From: Cyclaneusma minus
Lineage: Eukaryota; Ascomycota; Leotiomycetes; Marthamycetales; Marthamycetaceae
Assembly (NCBI GenBank): GCA_037179335.1
Contig: JAKZHN010000034.1
Location: 186,001-250,000, forward strand
Direction: 5' to 3'
DNA: 64,000 nt
Position 1 is the stretch's first letter. The number at the start of each line of letters is the position of its first letter. This document shows, in pieces, positions 11,283 to 21,892 of the stretch. The notes under the pieces are model-generated. The model did no database searches, was not told where the DNA came from, and saw only the letters and a program-made list of their open reading frames with translations. A program made the position numbers and the translations under genes.

Positions 11283-14200
11283 ATCGCGGCAAGTGCGACT
11301 GCAACGGGGCTTAAGTGCGGGTCCTTCCTCGAACGGCAGACCGGGATACCGCCAACCAGGCTCCACGCCGGTCTGGTAATTGTAATAACTTGCTGCAAAG
11401 GGCAATTGGTCGATGCGAGTGCGCCGGAATCAATGTCCGACAGCGACCGAGTCTGGAAAGAACGATTGACGATGGTGCTGATTACTGACTTGAAGACTCT
11501 CGTCCACGCCTCGACCACACGATCGGATACAGTAGTACAAAATGCAGTCTGTCACCGCCAAACACCGCTCGAGCACTCGGAGAGATGGGCGGCTAATCCA
11601 AGAGCCGGGCCGTGGGAGGAGATGGATGCTGAACGACTGAATATAATACCGGCAGCACAGGCACGAGTACGCAGAGGCAGAGGCAATACCAGGAGGTGCA
11701 AGATGGTGGTTGCCCAACAAAGTCGTGAGGATGGTCGAGTCATATATGTAAGAAAGCTAAGGTACCCGCGGTGCCAATACGACTCTGCCTGAACTCTCGA
11801 CCACGGTTCTCCTACATAGACGGGAGAGGCAACAGATGTCTGGCCATACAGACAGGCTCCTCAGCGGCCAAGTAACCGGTGTCGTTACGTCGTGTCCAGG
11901 GCTCACGACGTCAAGGGACCGTGATATATGCGATGTGCTCATATTGCTGGTTTAGAGCCGCGGCAAGCTGATATAGCACCTCTTCGAACGTGCCTCTTAA
12001 CGCGCCAGCCCCACCAGTGTCGTCGCTCGACACCAGAGCATCGCCGTTACGGTCGAGAGATCAGCGTCCATGATGTATATATATGTAGTGATGTACATAG
12101 TACATTGACGCTGCAAGGCCGTTGTGCCGCTGTGCCTCCCGCGGCCGCTGCTCGCTTGCTGCGCTCAGGATCGTCCACACCTGGCCCTCTCTGCCTTGAT
12201 GGCGTCGATGCTCAACTTGTGTTGACGTTGTTTGCCCTATGTACGCCCCGAGTCAAGCATTCTGCCGATCCAGCAGCTGGAGCACGAGTGGAGCATGCTT
12301 TCGTTTTAGTCACCGCCCTGCTGCACGGTGCTAGCAGGGGACTGGCGAACCTTTCTCCCGGTTTTCTAGAAGCTCATTTTGAGGGCGCCATGAAAGCCGC
12401 TGGCGACTCGATATCTTCCAAATCAACGAAGGCCCCCCCAGACTCCTTCAGCAACGATTGATAATATTGCTACAGAACATGAACCCCCGTTTCGAAGGGG
12501 CATGACACAGCACCCCCCGACATCCGAAAGTCTCAAACACGGCGCCTCCCAGAGCGCTGCGGGCTTCCTCCGCTCGAGAGTCGAGTCAAGAGCCCATGAC
12601 GACGCTCTGTGTGGCTTCAGCGCTGGCTCGACAGAGGCACATATAGGGCAGGGCTCCCGACCCTGCACATGATATTTGGGACCCGCTAGTCTAACATGTA
12701 GCCTCCCTTGGCTCTAAATCTAGTGGATTTTGGGATGCTAGTTTCAACAACGCTGGACGCTCCAATCTCCATGCTGCCCCTCTCTTTCTCACTTCTCACC
12801 ATTGACCCCTCTTTCTCACTACTCCCCACATTCTTACCCTGAGGCCCGGCGTCCACATGGCTAAATCGACGGCGACTCAAGAGTGAGATGGATGACCCCG
12901 TCAGGTCCAACCCAATTCAACGCGACTTCGTCTGGTGGTGAAGTCTGAAGATGGCTAGCCGCTGCCGACCGTATGCACACCATTCCAGCAGCAAGCATGC
13001 TCCCAGCCATGTAGAAGAGGCTCCCTTGACTTCATGAGACATCTGGACGTTGGTTTTGGCGATGAGGCGCATCGAAACTGCAGAACACAGGCCGGTCTCA
13101 CTTCCACGCGCTCGGAAGCCATTCCGTGCGCTTTAGTCATGACACGCAGCTGCTTGGCAGAAAAGGTCCGGCTCTCATTGAATGATGCCCAAAATGATAA
13201 ATCCGAACATTCGCCATTCATTCAAGGGTTTTGGCCGTGGCCTCTCCCAAGCCGGCAGTTCCTTGTAACACAAGCTCGCCCTCCTCAGCCTCATGACACG
13301 GGGCGCCGGCCTTCTTCCATGATTCGCATCAACATTGAAGATTCAAGATCGAACCATGGCCGGCTAGCCTAGATCCCACTAGCAACGACAAATGTTGAGC
13401 CCTCGGCCAAGAGGCCGCTTTCTTGGTAATTTGAATTTAAATATTGGCCACAGCGTGATTCACTGGCCAGAGAATGGTCCCGAACCTGACCGCCTGTCAA
13501 GCTTAGGGTTTACCTGCAAACCCCTGACTGGGAAAAGGCTGAGGACCCTTGGAAAGCTTCGTCTTGGGACTTTGAACTCTGGACCCCGTATTCGAACCGA
13601 ACACGGCGTCCATCACATAATAGCGCTGGAATTCCAAGTGGCAAGGCTGGGAAACGTGGAGTCGGCCCTGTCCACACACGGAGGCAGCCGGCTTGCTTCT
13701 TCGGGAATTAGCAGAGGCGCAATAATAATGTGGCTGTCCCCGAGACCCTTCTGAACATCGACAGACTTCAAGAATCTGTGTATCCGGAGCGTGGCGACTC
13801 TGCTACTCCTCTCCTCTCCAGTCTCCTGTGTATCGACGTCGCACAAGACTGGACCAGATGCAACGGACCGAGGCTGACTCGAGCGAGCAAAAGAAGGTTC
13901 CGGGAGATTTGCATGGGAATCGGCTTGGAATGATGTGGATGTCTTGGAGAATCTTGAAGCCGATGGGCGCGGCTCGATTGAACGGAAAAGAGATGCGAGA
14001 TAAGTATTCGAAAAGTGTGCTTTCAAATAATCTTCTGAACAAAAATAAAAAATATGCAATGGAAAAAACCATGAGGGTCGAGATACAATTGAAGGCAACA
14101 CAAGCTAGTCTGCTGACATAATGCTCAGAGAATGGCATGATGCAATGGACTAGTCTTTGGATTTGCGCCAGTGCTATGACGGTGGTGCTGCGAATTGGCT

Positions 14201-14480
14201 GGCGGAAGGACTTTAATAAGGGAGCAAACAGACGGCCACCTGCGCCCTTGCAAGAACACAAAGACCAAATCGTATGATTGCAATTCCTCGAGCTCGAAAA
14301 ACTGCTGTTCTCGCCGCCTGCCGACACCAGACATCGCAGCTTCATAGCCGTTCGATCCGATTTTGCCGTACGACTTTTTCCGACCAGCACCACAAAACAA
14401 CGCCCATATATCAACCTCCCTTTCGACCCTCAATCTCGCAAGTTAACATTCTTGACGCGACCCTTCAGAAACCAACAATC
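11283..14480. other. Long intergenic region, no gene recognised
   Basis: About 3.2 kb between the divergent SFP1 and RCF2 genes. Reading frames of up to about 180 codons occur (for example plus-strand 11928-12461, minus-strand 13613-14101), but none has a recognisable domain and frames overlap on both strands. Part of it is probably the SFP1 5' leader and promoter, since regulators of this kind often have long leaders. Confidence 0.45.
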
Positions 14481-15456
14481 ATGAAGATCCTTACAAAGGA
14501 AGAAGAGGAAGCTCATTACAGCGCCACCCTCAAAGGCGGTATCACTGGTGGTCTCATTGGTCTCGCCGTGGGAGCCAGCGGTGTTTACGCCGCCCATCGC
14601 CGTTTCCAATTCATTCGCAACCTCACTCTTCCCATGAAAGCATTCCTCACCACTTCCTCCTCGACCTTCGCCGCCATCATCGCCGCAGACCGCGCATCCC
14701 GAAGATTCGAGCACGAAGTAAGAGCCGACGAATATGCCTTCTACGACGCCAGGGTCGAGGCGAAACAGGCAGCAAAAGATGCTCAAAGCGGTTGGGAACG
14801 ATTCATGACCTGGGGCAAGGAGAACCGATATCCCATTGTCTTTGGTTCTTGGGTGGCCAGTATGGGTGCTGCGCTGGGAATAGTGAGCCGGAGTCATCAT
14901 TTGACTGGACCGCAGAAATTGGTGCAAGCAAGAGTGTACGCACAGGGCTTGACGCTCGCCGTTCTGATTGCCACAGCCGCATTTGAGACCTCCGATGCTA
15001 CCAAGGGAGAGGGCAGATGGGAGACTATCAAGGTCCTGGACCCCAACGACCCAGAGCACAAGCACTTGATTGAGAAGAGGGTGCATCACGAGCAATATCC
15101 TGGCGAGGACTTGTGGCGAGGTAAGGCAGATCAACCCCTATTCAATTCCGGACGCACGCTAACAGGCTCTCTCAGACATGGTTGACGCCGAGGAACGCCG
15201 CCTGAATAACCGTAAACAAGCATCGGGCACCAGCAAGTCATCATCATCCCAAGCCAAAAGCCACCAGAAGCCAGGAGACCACGAGAACAAGAACAAGATC
15301 CTCACCGAAGCCAATAAGCCCAGCACCGCCGATCCAAAAGACGTAGAAGCAAAGGAAGCACGATCTCAAAAGTCGCAGAACGAGAAACAGGAGCACATCT
15401 CCAAGCACGGTGTTATGGACAGTGCCAAAGTCTCGGACCGCAACGAGTCATCATGA
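14481..15456 (+). CDS. RCF2: HIG1-domain respiratory supercomplex factor 2
   Basis: Two exons, 14481-15120 and 15176-15456, split by a 55-nt intron (GTAAGG..GCTAAC..CTCAG); 306 residues. Rcf2 is a mitochondrial inner-membrane protein that associates with cytochrome c oxidase and helps form or tune respiratory supercomplexes. The start MKILTKEEEEAHYSATLKGG is characteristic. Two hydrophobic segments lie at about 19-38 and 49-69. The HIG1 domain covers about 117-168, with two more membrane segments (PIVFGSWVASMGAALGIV and LTLAVLIATAAF) and the signature core QARVYAQ before the last one. The second exon encodes a basic, Ser/Lys/Glu-rich tail after the DMVDAEERR junction, probably soluble. A frame open upstream of the chosen ATG contains in-frame ATGs and could add 69 residues, but family members start at MKIL. 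Confidence 0.9.
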
Positions 15457-16514
15457 GAAAACTCATCCGCTCGATACTAGACGAGGAAATACTTCAAAGT
15501 TTTAGCGAATCTTTCATCTCTGCAGTGGGTTGTTGGCTGTACGATTGTGCGTAGTGTCTGCTATAGACAAAAGTTTGGGCATTTCATGGGTGCCTGGCGT
15601 CGGGGAGAACTACGAATACCAAGAGCGGGTTAATGGTTCCATGTATTCGGCATTCTGCGGAGCGTGCATTGCAGGTGTGCGTGTTTTAGCACAGCAGGAT
15701 AATGGGACAGGGTTGCATACTTCAGGTAGATGCATGGCCGGGCTAGACAGGACTAGACAGGAAGCTCTTCAATCAATTCTAATTTCTCAACACCACGACG
15801 CATATTGACGCATTTACTAAAGCGAGAGACTCGCCGTCTCCCATCTTTCATCATCCAGATACTCGAGTAAGAGTTGGAAAGTGTAATCTTCAGAAGAAGT
15901 ACAGGTCAAGTTGGGGGATTTGGGTAGATTACCAGCTACCTAGGTTGCGTTCCCCCAGCCCCCTCAACAGGATCCTACACAAACCACCATCAAAGCTGGG
16001 GGATGAACTATCTCCATACCTTACCCGTTCAAGAGATAAAAGTGGTTGATGGTGGACTACCCTCTAGCTAGCCCGCCACGCACACGCAAACTCCCAAGAC
16101 TCGCAGTTCCTCTACATGATGCACGCCCTCGTTTTTTTTTTGTAAACAGCCAGGGATCTAACAGCATCCAGCTCTCTGGATAATCGAGTATCTAGGTACC
16201 GGACAGTCTCTTGTATCTCCCACCCCTAGTTTTCGAGAGAAACGTGTAGGAAGATGCGGTCTTTAAACTCCCGACTGCAACTGTCTCTTCAGTGGGCACG
16301 AAATCAACGGCATTTGAACGGAGAATAGAGATCGTGGCTGGCACAAGATACGAGGCCCAGCATGCACCAGGATCTTTAATAAGCCAGTGTTTTTGTAACG
16401 AGATTCAACATGGCTTCCAGCCTTCTACTGTTGGATACCAATGACCTGTCGCTTTAAGACTGATCACCATCATTTGATAGTTACTCCGTGATCGATCAGC
16501 CCCATATCACAGAA
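15457..16514. other. Intergenic, no gene seen
   Basis: The 3' flank of RCF2. A 10-bp inverted repeat (CCACCATCAA at 15984-15993, TTGATGGTGG at 16046-16055) and a T9-T10 run near 16132 are present. No coding signal is recognised. Confidence 0.45.
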
Positions 16515-16905
16515 GAGTTCACATCGAGCAACTTCACATAGACCAACTTCACATCGAGCAACTTCACCTGGACCAAATTCACCTTCACAATTAAGCAACT
16601 TTACATCGAGCAAGTTCACACCAAGCAAGTTTACCTTGAGTGTAAATTCACCTTTGGTGCAAGTTACCTTTACATTAAGCAACTTTACGTCGACCAAGTT
16701 CACCTCGAGCATATATTGACCTCGAGCGCAAATAGACCTTAATCACAAATTCATTTTGAGCGAAATTGATCTTAAGCAATTTTATGAAAACCAAATTCAC
16801 CTCCAACGCAAGTTCACCCCAAGCACAAGTTCACCTCGGGCACAAATTCACCTCGAGCGCGAGTCCATACAAGTTCAAATCGAGGAATTTCGCACCGAGC
16901 AACTT
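16515..16905. repeat. Degenerate minisatellite with ~15-bp unit
   Basis: About 25 imperfect copies of a roughly 15-bp unit resembling ACTTCACATCGAGCA occur head to tail, with variants such as AAGTTCACCTCGAGC and AAATTCACCTCGAGC. Copies diverge at several positions, and single-base length changes break the register. On the minus strand one register reads as loose pentapeptide repeats (VNLLG, VNLLD, VKLLN) over bases 16712-16590. The register is lost on both sides, so a functional pentapeptide-repeat protein is unlikely. Confidence 0.8.
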
Positions 16906-17668
16906 TGCTTCTCTATTCCATAATCACTTTTTTATCATCATTAACAACAATTTTATATCTCGCTGCTCAGACTATATCGATTTTCCATTTACATCTGCTA
17001 CAGTCCTATCCTTGTGTGTTTCCATACCGTCACTCGATATCAGCTCGCGTCATCTGTATTTTATAGTACTAGTTGTTTGGACTTCGTAGTGTTTTCAATT
17101 AGTCCCACAGTATCTGGCGGTTTGATTGTGAATCACATGGCTACTGTCTGCCCTTTGTAGCTAGACCCATCAGAAGGGAGCTCTTCTTATAAGCTCTCTT
17201 CTGTATATCACAAAAATGCTATTACGGGAGACCTGACACCTGTGCTGGAACGTGATGTTCACTATCCCTGATTCACACCAACACAAACCATTGTTTTTCA
17301 AGAGTAAGAATCATCCCAGACTCTCAAAAGGTTGTTCATAGCTTTTAGATTTCTGGAATAAGTGCTGATGTCTTCCATACTCAAACACGGCTCCCCAGCG
17401 CCTCTTTTAACGCACAATGTCGACCCTGCGACCTATGCTATGCCCCCGCAGAAAATGGAACAGCAAATGATGCCTCGAGTCCGAAGCCTTTGTGGGTATA
17501 CGAATATCTCCAAGTAAAGCGCCAAAATAGCCCTATCATACCGAAAATGTGAAGCGAGAAGAAGCAGGCCAGAAGAACAAGGCAAACGCCACAGCACAGA
17601 GCTCTCTCCGATGGTGCACCGTGCGAAATCGATCTGGGAATTATGCAAGTCGAGTGCAGAGAACAGGG
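16906..17668. other. Intergenic, 3' flank of the LOV photoreceptor gene
   Basis: AT-rich near the minisatellite. No gene recognised. Confidence 0.4.
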
Positions 17669-18702
17669 TCAAGACCAACTCCGGCTTCGGTCCGCGAGGA
17701 AGCCAACACAATACCTTGCCGCCTCACCCGGCCCATTGTCGCCCAGCCTAACCGGCACCGTCGTCAATACGTTCCTGAACTTGCTACCACCTTTCCGGAA
17801 ATTCACCAGCTCGACCTGTTCCTCCTCGCGCTGCTCCACCTTCTTCTTCAGAGCAATCAACTTCTGGCCGTCATCTGAACCTAAATGCTCCCTCGAAGCG
17901 CCCGCCGTGACAGTGCCGGTAGGGCTTTGCAGGAAACGACAGTTGCGTCCAATGGCCTCGGAGGAGGAGTAGCCGGTGAGAAATGAGAAGCCTTCAGAAC
18001 AGTACACAATGGGAGTGTCGGGGAGTGAGAGATCGCAGAGAATGAGCGCACAGGACGAATCGATGGCGCCGAGCTGGTATGTGGGATTTGGGCGCGTGAC
18101 TACTTGGATCTAGGTGGGTATTTAGCGAGGAAAGGCTTGAGCTAAGCAAGACGCGAAGGTTGCTTGGGGATCGTTGAACTTCAATGTTGGCAGAGTTCCG
18201 AACAAGCTGAGGACGGGAAGGCAGGTGTTGGGGTATTTTGATTTTTCGAGGAAGGCGAACGTACCAGGATGCTCATCATGTCGAAGCCGCTGGGAGCATA
18301 GATTCCTGGATATATCAGAGGATCGTGGACGCCATCGTGTAGTTGGCTGCTCTCCCTGCGTAGCGAAGAAAAAGGGAGGTTTTCGGAGAGCGACGTGTCA
18401 GAAGTCGCAGGTAGAAGGGAGCGGTCTTCTTCCATCTGAACTGCCTCAGCAAGAACTCTCTTGATTCCCATTCTATGCTCAGAGGTTCGACGACGCTTCA
18501 AAGTCCGATGTACACAGGCAGTAGCCATCCCGAAACGAGTGCTGTCCGATGAGTGCGGACTGCGGACTTGACACGACAGGTCTTGACAAGGAGAAGTTGC
18601 GGAGGTGCGGCTCACGATATAGCCACCGCTACTAGTGCTGTGATCTTCTTCCTCGTTCCTCGTGGCTTCCATCGTGGCTAGGGTGGTATCGATCGGATAC
18701 AT
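17669..18702 (-). CDS. vvd: VIVID-type LOV blue-light photoreceptor
   Basis: Two exons, 18702-18265 and 18109-17669, with a 155-nt intron; 292 residues. VVD proteins are small flavin-binding LOV receptors. In Neurospora VVD binds the White Collar complex in light and damps its activity, giving photoadaptation. Residues 1-125 are Ser-rich with a basic patch (RTLKRRRTSEHR). The VVD-specific cap IYAPSGFDMMSIL sits just before the intron. The LOV core follows: SSCALILCDL, DTPIVYCSEGF, then GRNCRFLQSP, with the photoactive Cys at about residue 203. The 11-residue segment after it (GTVTAGASREH) forms the longer loop typical of this group. VELVNFRKGG..F.N.LT..PVR and YCVGF complete the domain. No GATA zinc finger is present, which separates it from WC-1. 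The C-terminal tail (LADRSRSWS) is short. GATCGG motifs lie upstream (see separate entry). Confidence 0.92.
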
Positions 18703-18989
18703 GACCCCTACGGCTCGGGAGCTCCACTTATGTAGCTAAGTAACAGCTCTGACTCGGACGCATATCAAGCTCTCGATCACCATGTACATGTATGACAATC
18801 CCATCAACAGCAACGGCGACTGGCGGAGCCAAGCTGGCCAATTGTGACGTCAGGCACTGGGGGTTTTTTACATTGCAGCTGCGTTGCATTCATTACTGTA
18901 GACATTCCATCGGCCGTCTTCATTCGTACCCTTCGTATTAATATTGCTTTTCGATGTCGCTCCGTTCGGGAGCGGGTTGTCAAATCGTC

Positions 18990-19128
18990 GATCGGCGCCC
19001 GCTACAAGTCGAACACGGATCGGGGCGTGCACGCGTGCCGCAAGGTTGTCCGTGTTCCGGGGCGAGAACGACGTTGAAACTTCCATCAGACGATACGAAA
19101 CACCACGCGAACTGCCAGCTGGGATCGG
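18990..19128. promoter_or_regulatory. GATCGG cluster upstream of vvd
   Basis: Three identical GATCGG hexamers occur at 18990-18995, 19018-19023 and 19123-19128, that is 288-426 bp upstream of the vvd ATG. White Collar complex binding sites in Neurospora light-response elements contain GATC cores, so this is a plausible light-response region. This is inference from position and motif only. Confidence 0.35.
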
Positions 19129-19922
19129 ACCGGAATGCGAGAGCGATGCCTATTACATCAGTCCGGCGTCCCCGGTGATGGCGAAATCGGCGGCTGAGCG
19201 CTTGCGGGAGGCAGAAAGGTTAAGATGGCGCAGATGCAGCAACAGCCGTGAAATCGTACTATGTGTACATATGTATCGTCCCCTTTCCCCTCCGCACTGT
19301 ACGACCGAGGACGTCCTCTTTGGAGTTGGTCGCTGGGCCAAGCCTTGGCTGCTCCCCACGTCTCACAGGCCGCGAGAATCGACGTCAACGCTCTCCGTCT
19401 TCGAGAGAATGCACCTGGGATCGAAACCTGGAAATCTTGCACCACAATGCCGACCTGCAGAAACAACAAGGAGCCCCGAATAGTCATGGCGGAGAACGTG
19501 ATATATCTGGGATCCCCAGTCCTAGGGGTGGTCCAGTGTATTATATTGGTGGGTTGCGAGTATCCCTTCAATCCAAGGCACTCCAATTGCAAGAAACGTT
19601 CTGCCAGATTGATATTTTCCGGGATTGGACTTACCCACATGCAAGTAGTCTGAATCAAATCTGGCGAGAGCTGCAGTCTGCTATTCGTTGGAGCGAGTAA
19701 GTTTCAACTATGCTTTGCAACTTGAGGCCAATTACTAAGGCTGTCTCCTAGCCACAGAAAACTAAAGTACCACTAGGATTTCGTAAAATACGCCACCCTT
19801 TCCCGGGAAACGGGTCGGTACTAACTAAAGGAAGTTAATGAAAACATGAACTTAACAAGCCGCTAGCCGGGTAAAATGGCCGGTGCCATACCTGTCAGAT
19901 GGCTTGCTAACAGCTTCTCGGG

Positions 19923-19960
19923 AAAAGTGTATGATTCAAGTGTATGAATCATACACTTTT
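19923..19960. repeat. Perfect inverted repeat (15-bp arms, 8-bp loop)
   Basis: AAAAGTGTATGATTC is followed by the loop AAGTGTAT and the exact reverse complement GAATCATACACTTTT. It lies in a gene-free region; no poly-U tail or neighbouring gene indicates a terminator. Confidence 0.85.
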
Positions 19961-20689
19961 CTGGTCCATGCCACCACTCTGGCGGTTTTCCACGTAATGA
20001 GGGCTAGCCACAATCCAGGGCCAGGCCAGACCCAAATCCAACCCGCTGGGTCGGGTCACGCCTTTCCGATCAACCAAAACTGACTCTTGGGTCGACTGGT
20101 TGCTCAGTGTGGCGGTTCGACTCTTATCAGCCCTGAAGGAGTTGCAATTTTGATGTTCTAGGTGGAATCTTAATCGCCCTTTCTCCCGTGGGGGTGTGAA
20201 GAGAGCGGCGTTGTTCACGGAGTCCTCGGTTACATGTGATGAGGATGTAATGATTGGATCATAGGTAGTGATCAGTGCTAATCCAAACCACAAGTATCTG
20301 TGTATGTTTGGGGGTGGTTGAGTACCTAGGGACGAAGGTGCTCGGTTTGGGAAGGCTGTCACACGGCCTGGGATGAGAGCCCCAAGATGCAGCAGATCCA
20401 CTTCAGGGAGAGATACCTGGCTAAGAGCCTTGTCACTTGAGTGAGAAGTACCGGCTCTTTGAGCGACTGGCTGGCAAGCCCTCCCCTGTCAGCGCTCATG
20501 ATTCCAACTCCCATCTTCAGCTTACCGCCGCGTATATCATGATTTAGAGCCGCTATAAAGTCATATAGTTTTGCAGAGTGAATGAGTGGCTTAAATTATT
20601 CAGAATGCAATTCCAGAACCTAAGAATAGAATCCATGGGCCTTGCGTGTTATAAAAAAGCTGTACTCTGGTACCGCAGAGTAGAAGGTA

Positions 20690-21892
20690 CCTTAGCGGAG
20701 CGGGGGGATATAAAAAAACTAGTTATAAACAATTTGCATATTATTTCCCAATTATTTAAAACTTTAATAAACCGTTTATTTTAAAAAACCGTGCGTGCAC
20801 GGTTTTTTCAAATTTTAGATTGTTTTTAAATTTGGAAATTCGAAACGGTTCTTTTAAATTATTTATAATTTTAAACTATTTTTTTACGCCAGCCTTTAGC
20901 CCCTAGCTTTAAATATCCAGCTTCAGCTCCAAATATTCAGCTCCAGTTTTAAATATTCAGCTTTAGCTTTAATTCTAATTTTAATTTTAAATATCCAATT
21001 TTAGCTCCAGCTTTAAATATCCAGCTCCAGTTCCAGCTCCAGTTTAGCGCATATATATTAAAATTTGAAAAAGGCAGTTTAATATATGCCATAGTAAAGG
21101 CAAGGGCAAAAGCAAGGATAAAAATAAAGGCCTGGTGTAATATGATTAGTATAATATAAATAAATTGTATATAGAAACTGGCATATATTATAGCGCGCGT
21201 AAAAAAATTATAGGGCTGGAAATAAATTTGCTAAATATAGAGCAGCTAAAGCTAAAGCTAAAGCTATAGCTAATGGGTAATAGAAACTGGAATTAATTGC
21301 TACGCTAAAGCTGAAATTAATAAATAATAAAAACTGGAATTGAAGCTGGAGCTGCTGTGCTAAAGCTGGAGCTAAAACTGATAAATGGTGGTAATAGTAT
21401 TAAAGCTAAAGCTAAAACTGCAGCTGATAAATAATAGAGGCTGGAATTGGAGCTAAAGCTGCTTTGCTAAAGCTGGAGCTGGTGGATAATAATAGTGATA
21501 TTGGAGCTAAAACTGAAATTAAAGCTAAAGCTGCTTTGCTAAAGCTGCTTTACTAAAGCTGATAAATAATAGTAGTGGTATTAAAGCTAAAGCTAAAGCT
21601 GCTGCGCTGGAGCTGGAGCTGGAGCCGGAGCTGGAGGCAAAAATTAAAGGCCGAAGGCTGGAGCTGCATATTTGAAGCTAAAGCTAAATATTTGAAGCTG
21701 GAGGCTGGAGCAAATTTTATAAATTACTATAATTTAAATAACAATTTAAAATAATACTAATCGCTTATTAATCGTTATTAGAATTTGCTAACCGTTTATA
21801 GAGTTTTTTACTTATTTTAAATTTTTTAACTGGTTTATTAAATTTGAAACTATGCTTGGCGGGTTTTTTCAAATCCCCCCCCTCCGCTAAGG
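20690..21892. mobile_element. TIR element copy A (1.2 kb, non-coding, TA-flanked)
   Basis: The left end begins CCTTAGCGGAGCGGGGGG and the right end, read on the opposite strand, begins CCTTAGCGGAGGGGGGGG. Both ends abut TA (20688-20689 and 21893-21894), consistent with a TA target-site duplication as in Tc1/mariner/Fot-type transposons. The interior is very AT-rich with no transposase frame. It contains diffuse inverted arms: AGCTCCAG/AGCTTTAG-rich sequence on the left (about 20890-21060) and its complement, GCTGGAGCT/GCTAAAGCT-rich sequence, on the right (about 21240-21720). A second copy lies at 39141. The same terminal sequence in two places is the main evidence for mobility; the superfamily is inferred. 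Confidence 0.75.
20783..20808. repeat. Subterminal perfect palindrome in element A
   Basis: AAAAAACCGTGC and GCACGGTTTTTT form 12-bp arms around GT. Element B has a near-palindrome with the same AACCGT...GGTT outer bases just inside its left end (39168-39186), so a subterminal hairpin may be a conserved part of the element. Confidence 0.75.

Larger units (their letters stand above)
18703..20689. other. Gene-free region upstream of vvd
   Basis: Contains the GATCGG cluster and a perfect 15-bp-arm hairpin at 19923-19960. Overlapping frames at 18944-19700 on both strands show no domain. Confidence 0.45.

Noticed and set aside
11928..12461. 177-codon plus-strand frame upstream of SFP1
   Set aside because: No domain, no splice structure, and it starts at a non-ATG codon in a region with frames on both strands.
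15984..16055. 10-bp inverted repeat as a terminator or RNA structure
   Set aside because: Arms are short, the spacer is 52 bp, and nothing transcribed is evident; compatible with chance.
16470..16712. Minus-strand frame with VNLLD/VKLLN pentads as a pentapeptide-repeat protein
   Set aside because: The repeat register is lost within about 120 bp, the frame starts at a non-ATG codon or mid-repeat, and the underlying DNA is a degenerate minisatellite.
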